From Lepraria neglecta (taxonomy: Eukaryota; Ascomycota; Lecanoromycetes; Lecanorales; Stereocaulaceae): a DNA stretch of 64,000 nt. The position numbers and the translations under genes were made by a program. The notes beneath the pieces were generated by a model, which saw only the letters and a program-made list of their open reading frames with translations, was not told the origin of the DNA and did not search any database. The stretch is taken from positions 2,542,001 to 2,606,000 of the forward strand of contig CM065647.1 in NCBI GenBank assembly GCA_033220425.1, given 5' to 3'. This document shows, piece after piece, positions 10,551 to 21,263 of this stretch; within the stretch, counting starts at the first letter, position 1; every line of letters begins with the position of its first letter.

Positions 10551-12558
10551 CTATTTTGCATCCACGCTCTCCCCACCGTTCTTCTCTCCAATTTCTTCCT
10601 CGTCCTTCCTATGCTTAATTTGAGCCCACTCCTCCCTGTCATCAGCCGCATCAGCCTCATTGGCCGTAATACTAGCCGCCTCATCTTCAATCTCCTCCGT
10701 TAGGACCAGATTAAGGAAGACAGCCATGAAAGCCGTCACTATTGTCTTTATTAGTTTTGCTGTCTCTGTCATACATGCGAAATGAAGTTTTTGGGTCTCA
10801 GCTTACCAGCAAAACCAGTCTCCATCACCAGAACAATAGCATTGAAGAAGCCCTGCTTGGCCTGATTCCCTCCGGTATACGTAAACACGAACGAGAACCA
10901 ATTCGGTACTAAGATGGCGCCAAAACCGACAGATAAGGAAGCCGTCAGAATGAAGCGATTGCGTCGCGTGAACGGCACCGTAGAGACAATCCTCATGCCC
11001 GACACAGCCACAGAAGCGAAGAGGAAAGTCGTCAGTCCTCCCAGTACAGGAGACGGGATAGCGACCAGAGCTGCAGCGAACTTCGAGAAGATGCCCATGA
11101 CAATTAAGAAGAAGCAGGCACAATAACCCGCCTTCCGATTAGCACAGCGGGTCACGGCAATAACACCGTTATTCTGCGCGAATCTGTTGAAATACGGAGT
11201 CAGCATACCCTCATCAAGACATATCTCGCGATTCCAGAAACAGCACCGGTTGGGAAAGACTTAAACAGAGAAGTGCCTTACGTCGACATGGGCGTAATTG
11301 TACAAAGACCAGCTATGAGGCCATTGAAGCCATCTGCCAGCACACCACCTTGGATCCGAGACTCGAATAATCTGCCCTCGACTTCGAGTCGTGAGACATC
11401 ACAAGTAGCAGTGATGTCGCCGATAGCTTCCATCATCAGGACGATGTAGACGGCCAGCAGCGGTAAGATGATCGGAGCGTAAATACTCAGAGGGAAAGTT
11501 TTGACCCAGATAAAGGAAGCCGCGGGGGCTGCGGTGATACCTGCAGCGGAGAAGTAGCCGGTGGCGGCAGCGATGATGCAGCCGACGAGAAGACCGATGA
11601 TTACACCGCATGACTTCATAATCGGACTTCCGAAGCGTTCGGCCAAGATGATTGTGACGAATACGGAAAACCCAAGGCCAATGTATTCGGCGCTGCCCCA
11701 GGGTAAGGCGTGGGGAGCACCAACCTGAGGACAGACGGTGAATGGGCCGCTAGTTGGACGAGTGATGCAGCCGGGAGTACCTGATCCTCCTGCCCAGTCT
11801 TGGAAGCCGCTTTGAATAAGTGAGATGCCGATGAGTGTTACCGTAGGGCCAGTGACAAGGGGTGGGAATACGCGCTTTAGAATCGATGGCTTGGTGAAAG
11901 ATAGACCGATTTCAAGCAAAGAGCACAAAGCAGCAGTGCCAATAAGAGCACCATATCCTCGAGGACATGGTAATTTGGACCCGTCAGCAGCGCTTGGGCA
12001 ATATCCCGTTGCGTACATCTGTGTGAATGCACCACCTGCAACGGGAATAATGGCGAAACTAGTTCCAACGACGGATATCAAACCGGTACCGACATAGTAT
12101 GGTGACCTGTAGATGTGGAATCTTGTAATTTGGATGGATGAAAGGATGCCGCAAACTATCAAAGCTGTGGATACCAAGTATTGAGTATCGTCTGCCCCCA
12201 AATTGACACCGCCTTCGCCAGCGATGATGATGGGAGGAGTGATGATACCGGCCAACATGGACAATGCATGCTGAAAGCCTAGTAAGAGGGCAAGAAATAC
12301 TGGCATCTTATCATTGAGGCCAAAGAAGGGGGCTGCTCTCCTCGACTTCTTCATGAATGGGAGGTTTGGTTTGAAAAGAAAAGTATAGTCATAGTCGCCG
12401 ATGAGGCCGTCCCTGTTTTCATTAGCTACGCTTACCCATAAAAGTCAACATGTATTGCCTTACTTGGTGGATAACGCCCTTAAAACGCTCCTAGCCGTGT
12501 CAGATACACTCTTCTTCGGGGTAGTATCCGGCCCAATGCGATCCGGTGAGTCATCCAT
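10551..12558 (-). CDS. Purine (xanthine/uric acid) permease, UapA/UapC type, NAT/NCS2 family
   Basis: Four exons: 12558-12464, 12412-11282, 11183-10807 and 10738-10551. Introns of 51, 98 and 68 bases give 596 residues, close to Aspergillus UapA (574). The N-terminal segment DGLIGDYDYTFLFKP matches UapA. The QH motif (FQHALSML) is in TM1. The substrate-site segment EAIGDITATCDVSR precedes the NAT signature QNNGVIAVTR at residues 412-421. The third-exon TRRNRFILTAS block holds the selectivity-filter arginine region. The family imports purines with H+ at the plasma membrane. The acidic C-terminal tail is cytosolic. UapA and UapC cannot be separated by eye, so no symbol is given. It converges on the Nudix gene with 220 bases between stops. 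Confidence 0.93.
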
Positions 12559-13046
12559 CTTCAAAGTTGATAAAGTTGTTCACGCGCCGTATGTTAGAGC
12601 AAGAAAGACAATGACCGCCAATCTTTTGGAAAGTTGCAGTGATATCTCATGTGTTGCAGTGGAAGTGTGCCTGTACTCTTGGCGATGAAGCGCGAGGAGG
12701 ACAGTCAGCGAACACAGTCAGCGAGTAGATGTTGTTACAATCTGTAAAATGTCGAAGTTTTGTGGTTGATATATATGTATATAAGCAACTCCGCAGTCTC
12801 TACGCAATCCGCCGAACTGCTATCATCTAAAATTGTTGCATGAAGAATTTGAAGCCTCAGACCCACGCTTGACGGATTGGGCCAATCGTTTTTCAATTCT
12901 TGCAAGATTAGGACGAAACGGTGTATGAGACGAACGATCGCAGTGTTCTAGAATCTAGAGTCACATGAAAAGTCCGAAATCGCTAAAGCTGCAGATGCTG
13001 GCACTTGGCGATAAGAGTCATCGGCGATCCCCGCCCCAACGTCTTA
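12559..13046. other. Promoter side of the purine permease
   Basis: About 490 bases without a gene. It is the upstream region of the permease, ending at the MITE insertion, so the element sits roughly 0.5 kb from the start codon. Confidence 0.5.
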
Positions 13047-13733
13047 CCGTAGATTTCAAAACCATTTGGCGCGAGAAAATCACAATTTAGGGGGGATTCC
13101 GGGGGTAGGGAAGGCGCGCGAGATGGGCCAAATTTTTACAAAACCAGCTGTATAGCGATAACTAACGCTATGTAGAAGTTACAGTAAACGGGTAGTTAAA
13201 AGGCTCGTCTAGCTCTGTTAGGCTATTAGCTTTACATATATAATATAGCGCTGGTGTTACGGTTATTGCATGCAATCCTTATGGTATATATCTCAGTCTG
13301 CCTGCGTACCTTCAGTACTAGCGGCTTGGCGCATGCTCATATACAGATTTCTCTCCATAGAACACAAAACATCATACTTATTCAATAAATTATTCAGAAC
13401 AACTGCATAGAGAGCTCCTTTGCTTCTTTCTCCTGACAGCTGGACAGCCATCGCAAAGAGGGCTAAAATTTAGAGGTTTTTTATTTGCTTTTTTCAGCCC
13501 TGACTGGCGCGAATTAATAAAGTTTATAGCCTAATAAAGCTCGATAGGCCCTTTAATCCCCATTCACTATAATTTCTACGCATTGTCGCTGTATAGCTAG
13601 TTTTCTAAAAATTTCGCCCATTTCGTGGCCCATTTCGCGCGCCTTTCCTACCCCCGGAAAACACCCCCCCCCCAAATTTGTTTTTTCAGCTGTTCGGCCC
13701 TTAGCGTCGCGCCAATGGTTCTGAAATCTACGG
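13047..13733. mobile_element. MITE with long inverted repeats, TA target (Tc1/mariner-pogo class)
   Basis: A 687-bp element starts CCGTAGATTTCA and ends TGAAATCTACGG, with TA on both sides (13045-13046 and 13734-13735). Arms of about 210-230 bp (13047-13255 against 13504-13733) are imperfect inverted copies. They share the block GGGGGTAGG(G/A)AAGGCGCGCGA(G/A)ATGGGCC and continue through GGCTATTAGCTTTA-like sequence. The centre is AT-rich and encodes nothing. It is non-autonomous and depends on a transposase elsewhere. Its ends differ from those of the transposon at 21264, so that is not its partner. Confidence 0.85.
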
Positions 13734-14033
13734 TAGGGTCCTTCGAGCTTCTATCAAACTTCACGGACTTCACAATGCCAAACACACCGGATTTGATTGG
13801 AAATGCTACCAAGCGTGATTCTGACAGACGCATCTAGGCTTCACGATCTCTAGAACCGTGTCCGAAGCTCCCCAAAGCTGTGTCTGTTCCGGTTCGAGTG
13901 AACTATTGTTCGATAGCAGGCATACTCGACGCGCTTCCTCTTTCCGCCAAGAGTGAGTCTAGTGTATTATTGCTTGATACTCTGTGATCCTATTCGTACC
14001 TTTGAGCTGGAAGATCTGTCGTTTCGGCGGCCC

Positions 14034-15371
14034 TCATTGCTTGATGTAGAAATGCTCTCCCGTCTCTAGGACCTCAACAGCATCGCCAACTTTGATCTTA
14101 CTCTCCTCCACCGCAGGAACCATCTGCATGCCTAAGCACGCATTCTTCGGGTCTCCCTCATCGATACGTCGATATGTCTTCAAGGTCTTATTTGGCTCAC
14201 TCCCATGCCTAATCCCAGTGGCTGGATTTACATTCGGGAGTAGACAACGTACGGTCCGGCAAGCGACGTAATAGTCATATTCGCCGATCCTTATGCGCTT
14301 CCAAGAGTCTTCAGCATATGGTTCACCTCCAGTGATGACGATGTTGGGCCGGAAATTCAGAGCGCCGAGGGGAGGTGCATCTCTGGCTAATTTCATTCCA
14401 ATTTCATGCACGCTTGCAAGGTTCAGAATGTGTAGAGGGTAGGCGTCCTGAAAGCCCACTTTAGACTGATAGCCAAGCTCTTCCTTGCGAGGTGCACAGC
14501 GATATACTTCTCGCGAGTTATCCTTGGATATTCGAAACAGAGCGAGATGATTGGTGATGCCAAGATAGAACCGCAGCTCTTGAATCCATTCATCCGCATT
14601 CTCTGTGCTGGCTATCGTAAGAGACTTGGGGCTATCTTTCCATATTTCCATCTGGTCTGTATTGTAGCTGTTGTTCGTGATCTGTTCTGGCGTGGGATTG
14701 AAGGGTATCTGGACTGAATGCTCTGCCCCGCCAGCAATCGATGTCAGCAAGCCCACAAGTCTGCCCCAAGGGCCAATGTTATTATTGAGCTTCGGAAACT
14801 TAATGACCAAGACGCCTCCACTTTGCACATTGGGCTGCTTCCTTGAATAGCTTGGGGAGGACGGGTCAGGTAGCCAGACCTCGGTCTTGATCGTTGCCAT
14901 GGCAGCAATTGATCTCTGTGTGATGAACTTCCACTTGTGTTCGGCCTTCTCTGCCTGCGGCGTATCCAGACTTGTCGGGAATTTGCTCGATAGCTGTGCG
15001 AAACAGAATTGACGGTCGTATTCCATGCCGGTACCAATCACCGTGCCTCTATTCAGCTCCACCCCTCTGCAGCTCTTAATTGGGTATATCCACAAACTCT
15101 TGACCCTCCACGATGCTGCGCCGTTCTGCTGCTCCACCCCAGTGCCAGAGTAGCGCTTATCATGTTGATCTGCTAGCTGGCTTTGAATCCTCAATCCAAG
15201 CTTCCTGCATCCTGCTGGATCCGCCTGCCGACTTCGTATGTCGAACAGGAGATACAGTCCCAGTACTATCGCTGGCAGAAAGCATGCTCCGGTGACGGCG
15301 ATGTAGGTGGCCAAAGAAGGTTCTAGCCGGGGTATGTATTTCGCCAGTCCCATAAGCTTGAGAAGAGACAT
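14034..15371 (-). CDS. mARC-like MOSC-domain protein (molybdenum cofactor)
   Basis: A 445-residue single-exon protein. A membrane span lies at about residues 20-45. An MOSC N-terminal beta-barrel domain follows (WRVKSLWIYPIKSCRGVEL, near 88-106), then the MOSC domain. The cysteine expected to bind molybdenum is Cys376 in RTVRCLLPNVNPATG, matching the CxTTVDPxTG-type motif of animal mARC. NACLGMQMVP and a C-terminal VGDAVEVL complete the domain. mARC enzymes reduce N-hydroxylated compounds at the outer mitochondrial membrane with cytochrome b5; that role is inferred here. The gene is head-to-head with the RAD51 paralog. Confidence 0.88.
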   Translation of the reverse strand: MSLLKLMGLAKYIPRLEPSLATYIAVTGACFLPAIVLGLYLLFDIRSRQADPAGCRKLGLRIQSQLADQHDKRYSGTGVEQQNGAASWRVKSLWIYPIKSCRGVELNRGTVIGTGMEYDRQFCFAQLSSKFPTSLDTPQAEKAEHKWKFITQRSIAAMATIKTEVWLPDPSSPSYSRKQPNVQSGGVLVIKFPKLNNNIGPWGRLVGLLTSIAGGAEHSVQIPFNPTPEQITNNSYNTDQMEIWKDSPKSLTIASTENADEWIQELRFYLGITNHLALFRISKDNSREVYRCAPRKEELGYQSKVGFQDAYPLHILNLASVHEIGMKLARDAPPLGALNFRPNIVITGGEPYAEDSWKRIRIGEYDYYVACRTVRCLLPNVNPATGIRHGSEPNKTLKTYRRIDEGDPKNACLGMQMVPAVEESKIKVGDAVEVLETGEHFYIKQ

Positions 15372-15885
15372 GTTCAGAGTGTCGCTGCAATGGCTGCTGG
15401 CAAGAAATCGACGGTAATATTGGACGCTCTAGACTTCAGTTAGATTCTGAGGTAAATGTCTCATATATTGTCGATGATCGAGTGTATGGATAGTTGGTTC
15501 ATCAGGCCTTGCATGGTAGTCGGACTCGAGGACAGCGACTCTGCAAGAGCTCCTCGTTATAAGTGGTGAAGCTGCTCGTGGTACACAGAAAATTGGGGGG
15601 CGGTGTGCAAACGGACAGATCAATGGAACGGAGATCTGCCATTGTAGAGGAATGTTGGATTGGTCAACAAAAACGTGTCGACCAAATAGGCAGGTGTGGC
15701 GAAGGAGATCGGCGCAGGGTAACATACGAGAACGCCTTGACCGTAATGAATGGAAAATAAATGCAGCAGATTTTCTAAGCTGCAAAGCCCAACGTCAGCA
15801 TCAGGCGCGTGTATGATCGTCAGTATGAGAAAAGTTTGGCTCTCCAAATTGCCAAGTAGCTGGCGGTAAATACAGCGCGGCCACG
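15372..15885. promoter_or_regulatory. Divergent promoter, MOSC gene / RAD51 paralog
   Basis: A 514-base spacer separates two head-to-head start codons and must hold both promoters. I see no coding signal that survives comparison of frames and no clear binding-site consensus. Confidence 0.5.
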
Positions 15886-17297
15886 ATGGCGAGTTCAGAC
15901 ACTAACAACTTCTCTTCGTCTTCTCCTCGTATGTCTTCAAGAATCTCGTCCGTTTCCTGAGCTAAGATTGCAAGACCGTCTTCCCACCTTGTCTGCTTCC
16001 CAGGCACTCCACAATCTGAGCTCAACACCCAGAAGACCCATCTCAACAGGCCTAAGCAGTCTTGATGCTGCGCTCCAAGGCAGAGGCCATGATGCTTCAA
16101 GTCAAGGTGCTCTTCCAGGTGGCCTCTCGCGCGGAGAATTGACAGAAGTCTACGGTCCGCCCGGAGTTGGCAAAACCGCCCTTGCGTAAGTCGAGCTTCG
16201 TAATATTTGTTGAATGGTTACATTCACAGCTCGTTTGCTTCTTTCTGTAAAGCTGACACTAAGAATGACTTTAGAATGCAAATTTCTGCAAGCGTTCTCC
16301 ATTCTGGCGGATCCGTTGTTTGGGTAGGTAAGAGAATCATCAGCTATTGACTCATCACGATACAAAAGCTTCAGACTCCTAACTGTAATGTTTATAGATG
16401 CTGCATACAGACTCGTAGGCTCACGACTCAACGAGATTATCTCTGGCTTTTCGAACTCCCAAAGTCAAACAGCAGCGAGTTCACAACCCGTGACCGACAT
16501 CAGCGATTTGCTTGATAACTTCCACCACTACACCACGCCAACATTACCGCACTTACTTGCTCTTCTCACACACCGAGCTACATCTTTCCCTCCACCGAAC
16601 ACGTCTCTTATAGTAATCGACTCATTCTCTACTTTATTTGCTCTCGCATTTCCCAAGACAATGGAGAGCACGGATAACCCGCAGACACCAGCCAAGAAAA
16701 GTGATGCAGCACAATGGGCAGGGAGCCGAAGATGGGCGGTGATGGGCGACTACATTTCGAAGATTGGTAGACTCGCGGCAACCACGAACATTGCCATCCT
16801 ACTGACGGGCCAAACCACTACAAGAATTCGATCCGAGACTGGAGCAGTGCTGCATCCAGCTATTTCGGGGACGGGATGGGATAGCGGACTTAGTACTTGT
16901 GTTGTATTGTTCAGAGATTGGACGTTTCAGACAACAGAAACACCAAGCAGCCATAGAGAGTATGTGCTAGGCGTGAGATTCGCTGGGGTTGTAAAAGCCA
17001 AAGGCGTGTCATATGAAGGTGTGGGCAAGGTAGTCGCGTTGAGGATAGAGAAGGTGCGTATCCACGACCATATTACCACAGTAGGGCTAAGAAACTTAGA
17101 GCGGTCTTCACGAAATCAAAATGAACCGAGCCAATATCAGATTGAGTTCTTCGCCCCCTTTGCCACCCACGTCAATTAAGCGCAAGCGGGGAGAGATCGC
17201 TGATAGCGAATCAGAGGAGGGAGCAGCAGCATCGGATCAGGAGTTCGGCTGGGCTGTCGACGATAACGCCCTTAGTATAGAAGGCCTGCCTGATTAA
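15886..17297 (+). CDS. RAD51 paralog (Rad55/Rad57/RAD51D-like recombination mediator)
   Basis: Five exons: 15886-15928, 15975-16185, 16275-16327, 16398-17053 and 17100-17297, coding for 386 residues. Walker A GPPGVGKT is at residues 75-82, preceded by the usual ISTGLSSLDAAL and GGLSRGELTEVYG. Walker B is LIVIDSFSTLF. ILLTGQTTTRI is the RecA-type segment after it. Such paralogs help load or stabilise Rad51 on single-stranded DNA in the nucleus. The last small intron (46 bases, GTGCGT...TTAG with a GCTAAG branch) was chosen because skipping it gives a short odd tail. Splicing it gives a basic KRKRGE nuclear-signal-like block and an acidic end typical of such proteins. Which paralog it is cannot be decided by eye. 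Confidence 0.82.
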
Positions 17298-17852
17298 GCG
17301 TGCTCAAAGAGCTTATTCTCAGAGATGAGACATAAGGCTGACTACTAACAGTCCGGAGACCCGTGTCTGTTTGTATTTGTCTTACAACATACTTCTGGTT
17401 AGCCGCAGAGATTTGCGACTTGGGCCGAAGCACTTGTAGGTGTTCCAATAACTACTCGCCAAGCGCTGCTTCCTTTCTGCAACAGACGCTCTTCCAATAA
17501 ACACCTTCTCAGTGGGAGAATCATGCTGTGAACTATGAAATATCAATTTTTATAAAGGCAACGAAGCGTTTCATCGACGTCAAGTTTCGTAGGTTCTACA
17601 GAGGAGCTATCTTGGTTGGTCCACTGCTACGCGATTGTCTAAGACATTGCATGTTCCATTCTTAGACATGGTGTCTGATTCTCGGTCAGGACCAGCTGCT
17701 GCAAAAGTATAGTTAAAGGTTGATCAGCCGCCACACTGCGCCGCACTAGGATATATGATTTACGTTCGATATAAATGCTTCAACAGCCAGTACAATTATT
17801 TTACTCCAGTACGCCATCGTCTTACTCCTTCCAATGCACATCCTCCAACGCG
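17298..17852. other. Intergenic, no supported gene
   Basis: About 550 bases between the RAD51 paralog and a secreted protein. The last part is probably the promoter and leader of the latter. Nothing else is seen. Confidence 0.5.
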
Positions 17853-18257
17853 ATGACGCTCCTCACTCCCTGCATTCTCCTCCTTCTCAGCCTCCTCTCC
17901 ACAGCTTACTCACAACCGGTCTCTCAACCAGAAGCACGATGCCTCACCGTCACCACCCGCCATATCTTCCCAAATGACTGTCTCACAATAATCGCCAGTC
18001 TCAATTTCAGTCCTATTGGCGAGGAACTCCGCCCCTGGGGCGCGGAAGGCAGTAGTGCTACCAAACTTCCGCAAACAGTCGCAGAAATAGGAGATTGCGA
18101 GCTGCTCCTCCAAAAGACAGATGCGTGGCAATCGCTTCCGCCGAGTTTTGCGCTGGCGGACTATGATGACCAGCTTTTGAGTGTTTATTACGAATGCGTT
18201 GAGAGTGGGACACGGCGGGGGGGAAGTGAGAATTGGACCGCGCCGGGGGGGGGTTGA
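17853..18257 (+). CDS. Small secreted protein, four cysteines
   Basis: A 134-residue protein from the ATG at 17853: MTLLTPCILLLLSLLSTAYSQ is a strong signal peptide. The mature chain has four cysteines (RCL, NDC, GDC, YEC) in the same order as the protein at 8697. An LPQTVAEIGDC stretch parallels LPVAKISGTC there. The frame ends just after a run of nine G. In the adjoining frame a further 38 or so residues stay open to 18375, with NGTVQGV/NGTVKGV repeats, so the C-terminus is uncertain. An upstream in-frame ATG at 17775 would bury the signal peptide and is rejected. Function unknown. Confidence 0.6.
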   Translation: MTLLTPCILLLLSLLSTAYSQPVSQPEARCLTVTTRHIFPNDCLTIIASLNFSPIGEELRPWGAEGSSATKLPQTVAEIGDCELLLQKTDAWQSLPPSFALADYDDQLLSVYYECVESGTRRGGSENWTAPGGG

Positions 18258-18546
18258 GGCTACGCTTTGGACTGGAAGGTTGGATGGGGGGGTGTATGGG
18301 ACTGTACGTGGTGTTATTAATGGCACTGTGCAGGGTGTTATGAATGGGACCGTGAAGGGTGTCCCAGTAGCGTGAGCTCTATGAAGTCTCACCACAGTCG
18401 TTGTTTCATCATCAAATTCTCTTCTCTTGGTATTCTCTGCCACTATTCGCATCATGCTTTACCCGCAACTTTTCTTGTGAGCAATAATTTTAAAGGAGAG
18501 ACCTTGGGACTAGCTTCTAGTCGACTATCACGCTCCCCTTCGCGTC

Positions 18547-19125
18547 TTAGACTCGGAACTGGATACTCGCAACCAAATACCTCACCTTTTCCCCATCAAA
18601 CGCACTCCCCGGATCCCTCCTACTAGGAAACGTCCTCACATTAACCGATCCCACATTCTTCACTGGTCTCCCCACACAATGGTGCGCAATATTCTCAAAA
18701 GTCTGTCTACATTCACCTAGAGGCGGTATCAAAACGCTGGTGGCTGAGACAGGTACATAGAAGGCGGCCGAACATCCTGACGCGTTGCTCCATACCCACC
18801 TCCCCTTGGTTATTCGGGGGAAGTCTGTTTGGCTAAGTGATCTGCAGGCGATGTTGGTGGCGTAGATGCATGCGGTTGGGTCGGCGGGGCGGAGAGGTGG
18901 GGTCGTTGCGTTGCATGGTATGTATCTATCTGTTAGGTTGAGAGGTTGCGTATTGTTTGGTAGGGTGATGGTGTAGGCGGATTCTAAAGAGGGTTGTGTG
19001 AAGTTGAGGTTGATGTTGTTTGATGTTGGGTTGGTGAGTAAATTGGTTGATGAGGTATCAATGGCGAGTGATAGGACTGCGATAGCCTGAACAAAAAGGA
19101 TGAAAAGAGCCTGCGAGAGACGCAT
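18547..19125 (-). CDS. Small secreted six-cysteine protein (paralog of the one at 20126)
   Basis: A 192-residue protein starting MRLSQALFILFVQAIAVLSLAID, a signal peptide followed by an Asn-rich segment with several N-glycosylation motifs. The mature domain has six cysteines (IPC, TAC, IAC, SGC, GEC, HHC). Blocks shared with the protein at 20126 include LNLTDR, ACR.L, a W[IV]W core and a VG/VA.(V/I)NV stretch. They are clear paralogs of about equal length in the same orientation. The upstream in-frame ATG at 19155 was rejected because it displaces the signal peptide. Likely exported; role unknown. Confidence 0.7.
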   Translation of the reverse strand: MRLSQALFILFVQAIAVLSLAIDTSSTNLLTNPTSNNINLNFTQPSLESAYTITLPNNTQPLNLTDRYIPCNATTPPLRPADPTACIYATNIACRSLSQTDFPRITKGRWVWSNASGCSAAFYVPVSATSVLIPPLGECRQTFENIAHHCVGRPVKNVGSVNVRTFPSRRDPGSAFDGEKVRYLVASIQFRV

Positions 19126-20125
19126 GGTGAATGAGTTGACTGAGTGGGGGGACAATCACGTAGATGATGGACTAGACTGCCTTCTTTTGTAATCCAGCGA
19201 TAGCATCGCAACCAAGAACATGAGTGCCTTTTAACTCATCATACTTCTCGCCAGTAGGATGTGTTAATCCCTGCATGAAGACCGAGGACCCTCAGTGGCA
19301 ATTAAGATGTGAAGGCGCCTCTACATTAGCCACACCACGCAAAAGTTTGCGGCTCAAAGAAGCGGAGGGTTTCTATCCAATCAACTCGGATTTTTTTGCG
19401 ACCCACGGACTTTTTGAAGATTGTAGACCTAAAACAGGACGGGAAAGCCAGAATTGGTCTCTTAGTGGTAGATCAAAACCACATGTAGAAAGAAATGTAG
19501 CTTCTAGGCGTGAAAGTTCTACCTTGTATCATTATTAACTGAGGATGATTCTGGTTACTCAAGTCAAAAGGTTGCGTTTTGAGACACGCGCAGCCAATTT
19601 GATTCCACCACCCATAGAGAAACTTATCATGGGCAAAGTTCGAATCCTGGTCACCGAGAACTAGGTTGTCGATATTGCAAATGCTGCTGAGCATGTCAAC
19701 AACTCTGCGTTGTGAGACGGCGGCTGTTTGCTCGTTTATTCCAAAAACCTAGTCCTTAGATAACTGCTTGGTGACATCCGCTTCCTCGGCACGACATCAA
19801 GATCGTCGTCGTTAATCTATTCGAAATATGGGACTCTAAAAACTGTAGTGTAAGCTCGATGCTTGAAGAGGTCAGTGATCTGTACTTAGCCTTGAAGCAC
19901 GAAGCCTTTGGCTCTGGAGGGATCGGAGTTCGGAACGGCTGGCCTGGAATTGGTGGTACCCTGACTCAGGTTTGAAGTGGTAAAAGTGGAGAATAGGATT
20001 CGCCACCAATTACTCAAGATGAGAATCTTTGAAATGGTAAAGGCGAAAGTAGAATTCGCCACTGTTACCCAACATCGGAACCACAATGACCAGATAATGG
20101 GCATTGCACATCGTTCTTATCTAAC
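19126..20125. other. Intergenic, no supported gene
   Basis: About 1 kb between two paralogous secreted-protein genes, presumably including the promoter of the downstream one. Short inexact repeats of AAATGGTAAAGGCGAAAGTAG type occur around 19975-20065 (two copies, about 60 bases apart, both containing a GAATTCGCCAC/GGATTCGCCAC core). No gene is supported. Confidence 0.45.
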
Positions 20126-20686
20126 TCAACGCCCCAAGGGTGCAGGAGCGACTATGTAACTCGGAAACCCCTCTGAATGTTCCGTCCCCGGCCCATAATC
20201 ATCAGGCAGCCGATCAACATTGATAGTAGCGACGTTCAATCTCGGTCGCTTCCCACACATCTCCATCATCGGCTCAAATACCTGATCCATGCACTCCTGC
20301 CTTGAGGGAATAAGGTCAGGGTGCGCATCACTTGGCACCCAGTAGGCAAGAGCGCAATTCTGGAACGGCGATAGCTCTACCCATATCCACTGATCTTTTG
20401 GCAATCGGGAAAAGGCTGTGGTAGTCAATTTTCTGCAGGCGGTCTTGGCCGCGTGTTTGCACGATGCTATGTCGAGAGATGCGGTGAGAGGAGGACTGGC
20501 TTCTTTGCATTCTATTTCTCTGTCTGTGAGATTCAAATTTTTCGTACTGTTCAATGTGGTTTTGTACATGTTGTTGTATGTGATGTTGTAAGGCGCGAGC
20601 AAGGTGTTTGAAGGGGCATCGATGGCGAGGGATGAGACGGTCAAACTTTGGATGATCAAAATGAGGAGGCTTTGGAAGATGCCCAT
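20126..20686 (-). CDS. Small secreted six-cysteine protein (paralog of the one at 18547)
   Basis: A 186-residue protein from MGIFQSLLILIIQSLTVSSLAID, a signal peptide ending in the same SLAID as its paralog. Six cysteines (IEC, ASC, TAC, QNC, QEC, EMC) match the paralog one for one. Conserved features are LNLTDRE, ACRKL, LPKDQWIW and the VATINVDRLP stretch. N-glycosylation motifs are frequent in the first third. An upstream ATG at 20710 is in frame but lies before the signal peptide. The pair looks like a local duplication of a fungal secreted family; I know no function for it. Confidence 0.7.
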   Translation of the reverse strand: MGIFQSLLILIIQSLTVSSLAIDAPSNTLLAPYNITYNNMYKTTLNSTKNLNLTDREIECKEASPPLTASLDIASCKHAAKTACRKLTTTAFSRLPKDQWIWVELSPFQNCALAYWVPSDAHPDLIPSRQECMDQVFEPMMEMCGKRPRLNVATINVDRLPDDYGPGTEHSEGFPSYIVAPAPLGR

Positions 20687-21263
20687 GGTGATTAGGCACG
20701 TCAGAGACAAGAGACTAGGTGAATACTAGTATGTAAATCTTTTCTTCGATGATCCACAGTTGGCACTAAAGCTGGCCAGGTGAGTGCCTTTTGATATTTT
20801 CTAGTTAACAAGTGAGGCCCTCTCCGTGTTCGTTGCATACCCCTGCAGAAGGTGGAGAAGTAAAGTCGCGTTTATCACATTTTAGCGAGACCCTGTGAAT
20901 GTTTTGCGGCTGGAAGACATGCGGAAGTCTTTTCCCATTGCCAGTCGATCAATTGACTCACTCCATACTTTTGCGACCCGGTATATTATGTAAGGAAGAT
21001 TGTATTGCATGTAAGGGACGAGAAGGCCGAACCGCGCGATTGGTGACAGAGGAGCATGTCGATGGAAACATACGTCACCAAGGTAGATGCAAGACTTCGA
21101 AACATCCTACCATGCTCGAAACCTGTTTAACAACCATTGCACCAACATTGTGACCTCTTATTTCTTCATTGCTTCTTTTCTTGGGCCAAGCGAAGATCGA
21201 TTGGCTTGAGACCCGCGGTACTCTTGCTCTTTGGCGGAAATAGCAGAGTTTAGAATAGAATTA
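20687..21263. other. Intergenic up to transposon end
   Basis: About 580 bases, the promoter side of the secreted protein on the left and host DNA beside the transposon on the right. No gene supported. Confidence 0.45.

Noticed and set aside
13047-13733. MITE as a deletion derivative of the transposon at 21264
   Set aside because: Their terminal repeats are different (CCGTAGATTTCA against AAAGATATCCCGG).
19600-19660. tRNA-like T-loop (GTTCGAATCC)
   Set aside because: No A-box, no acceptor pairing and no anticodon arm could be placed upstream.
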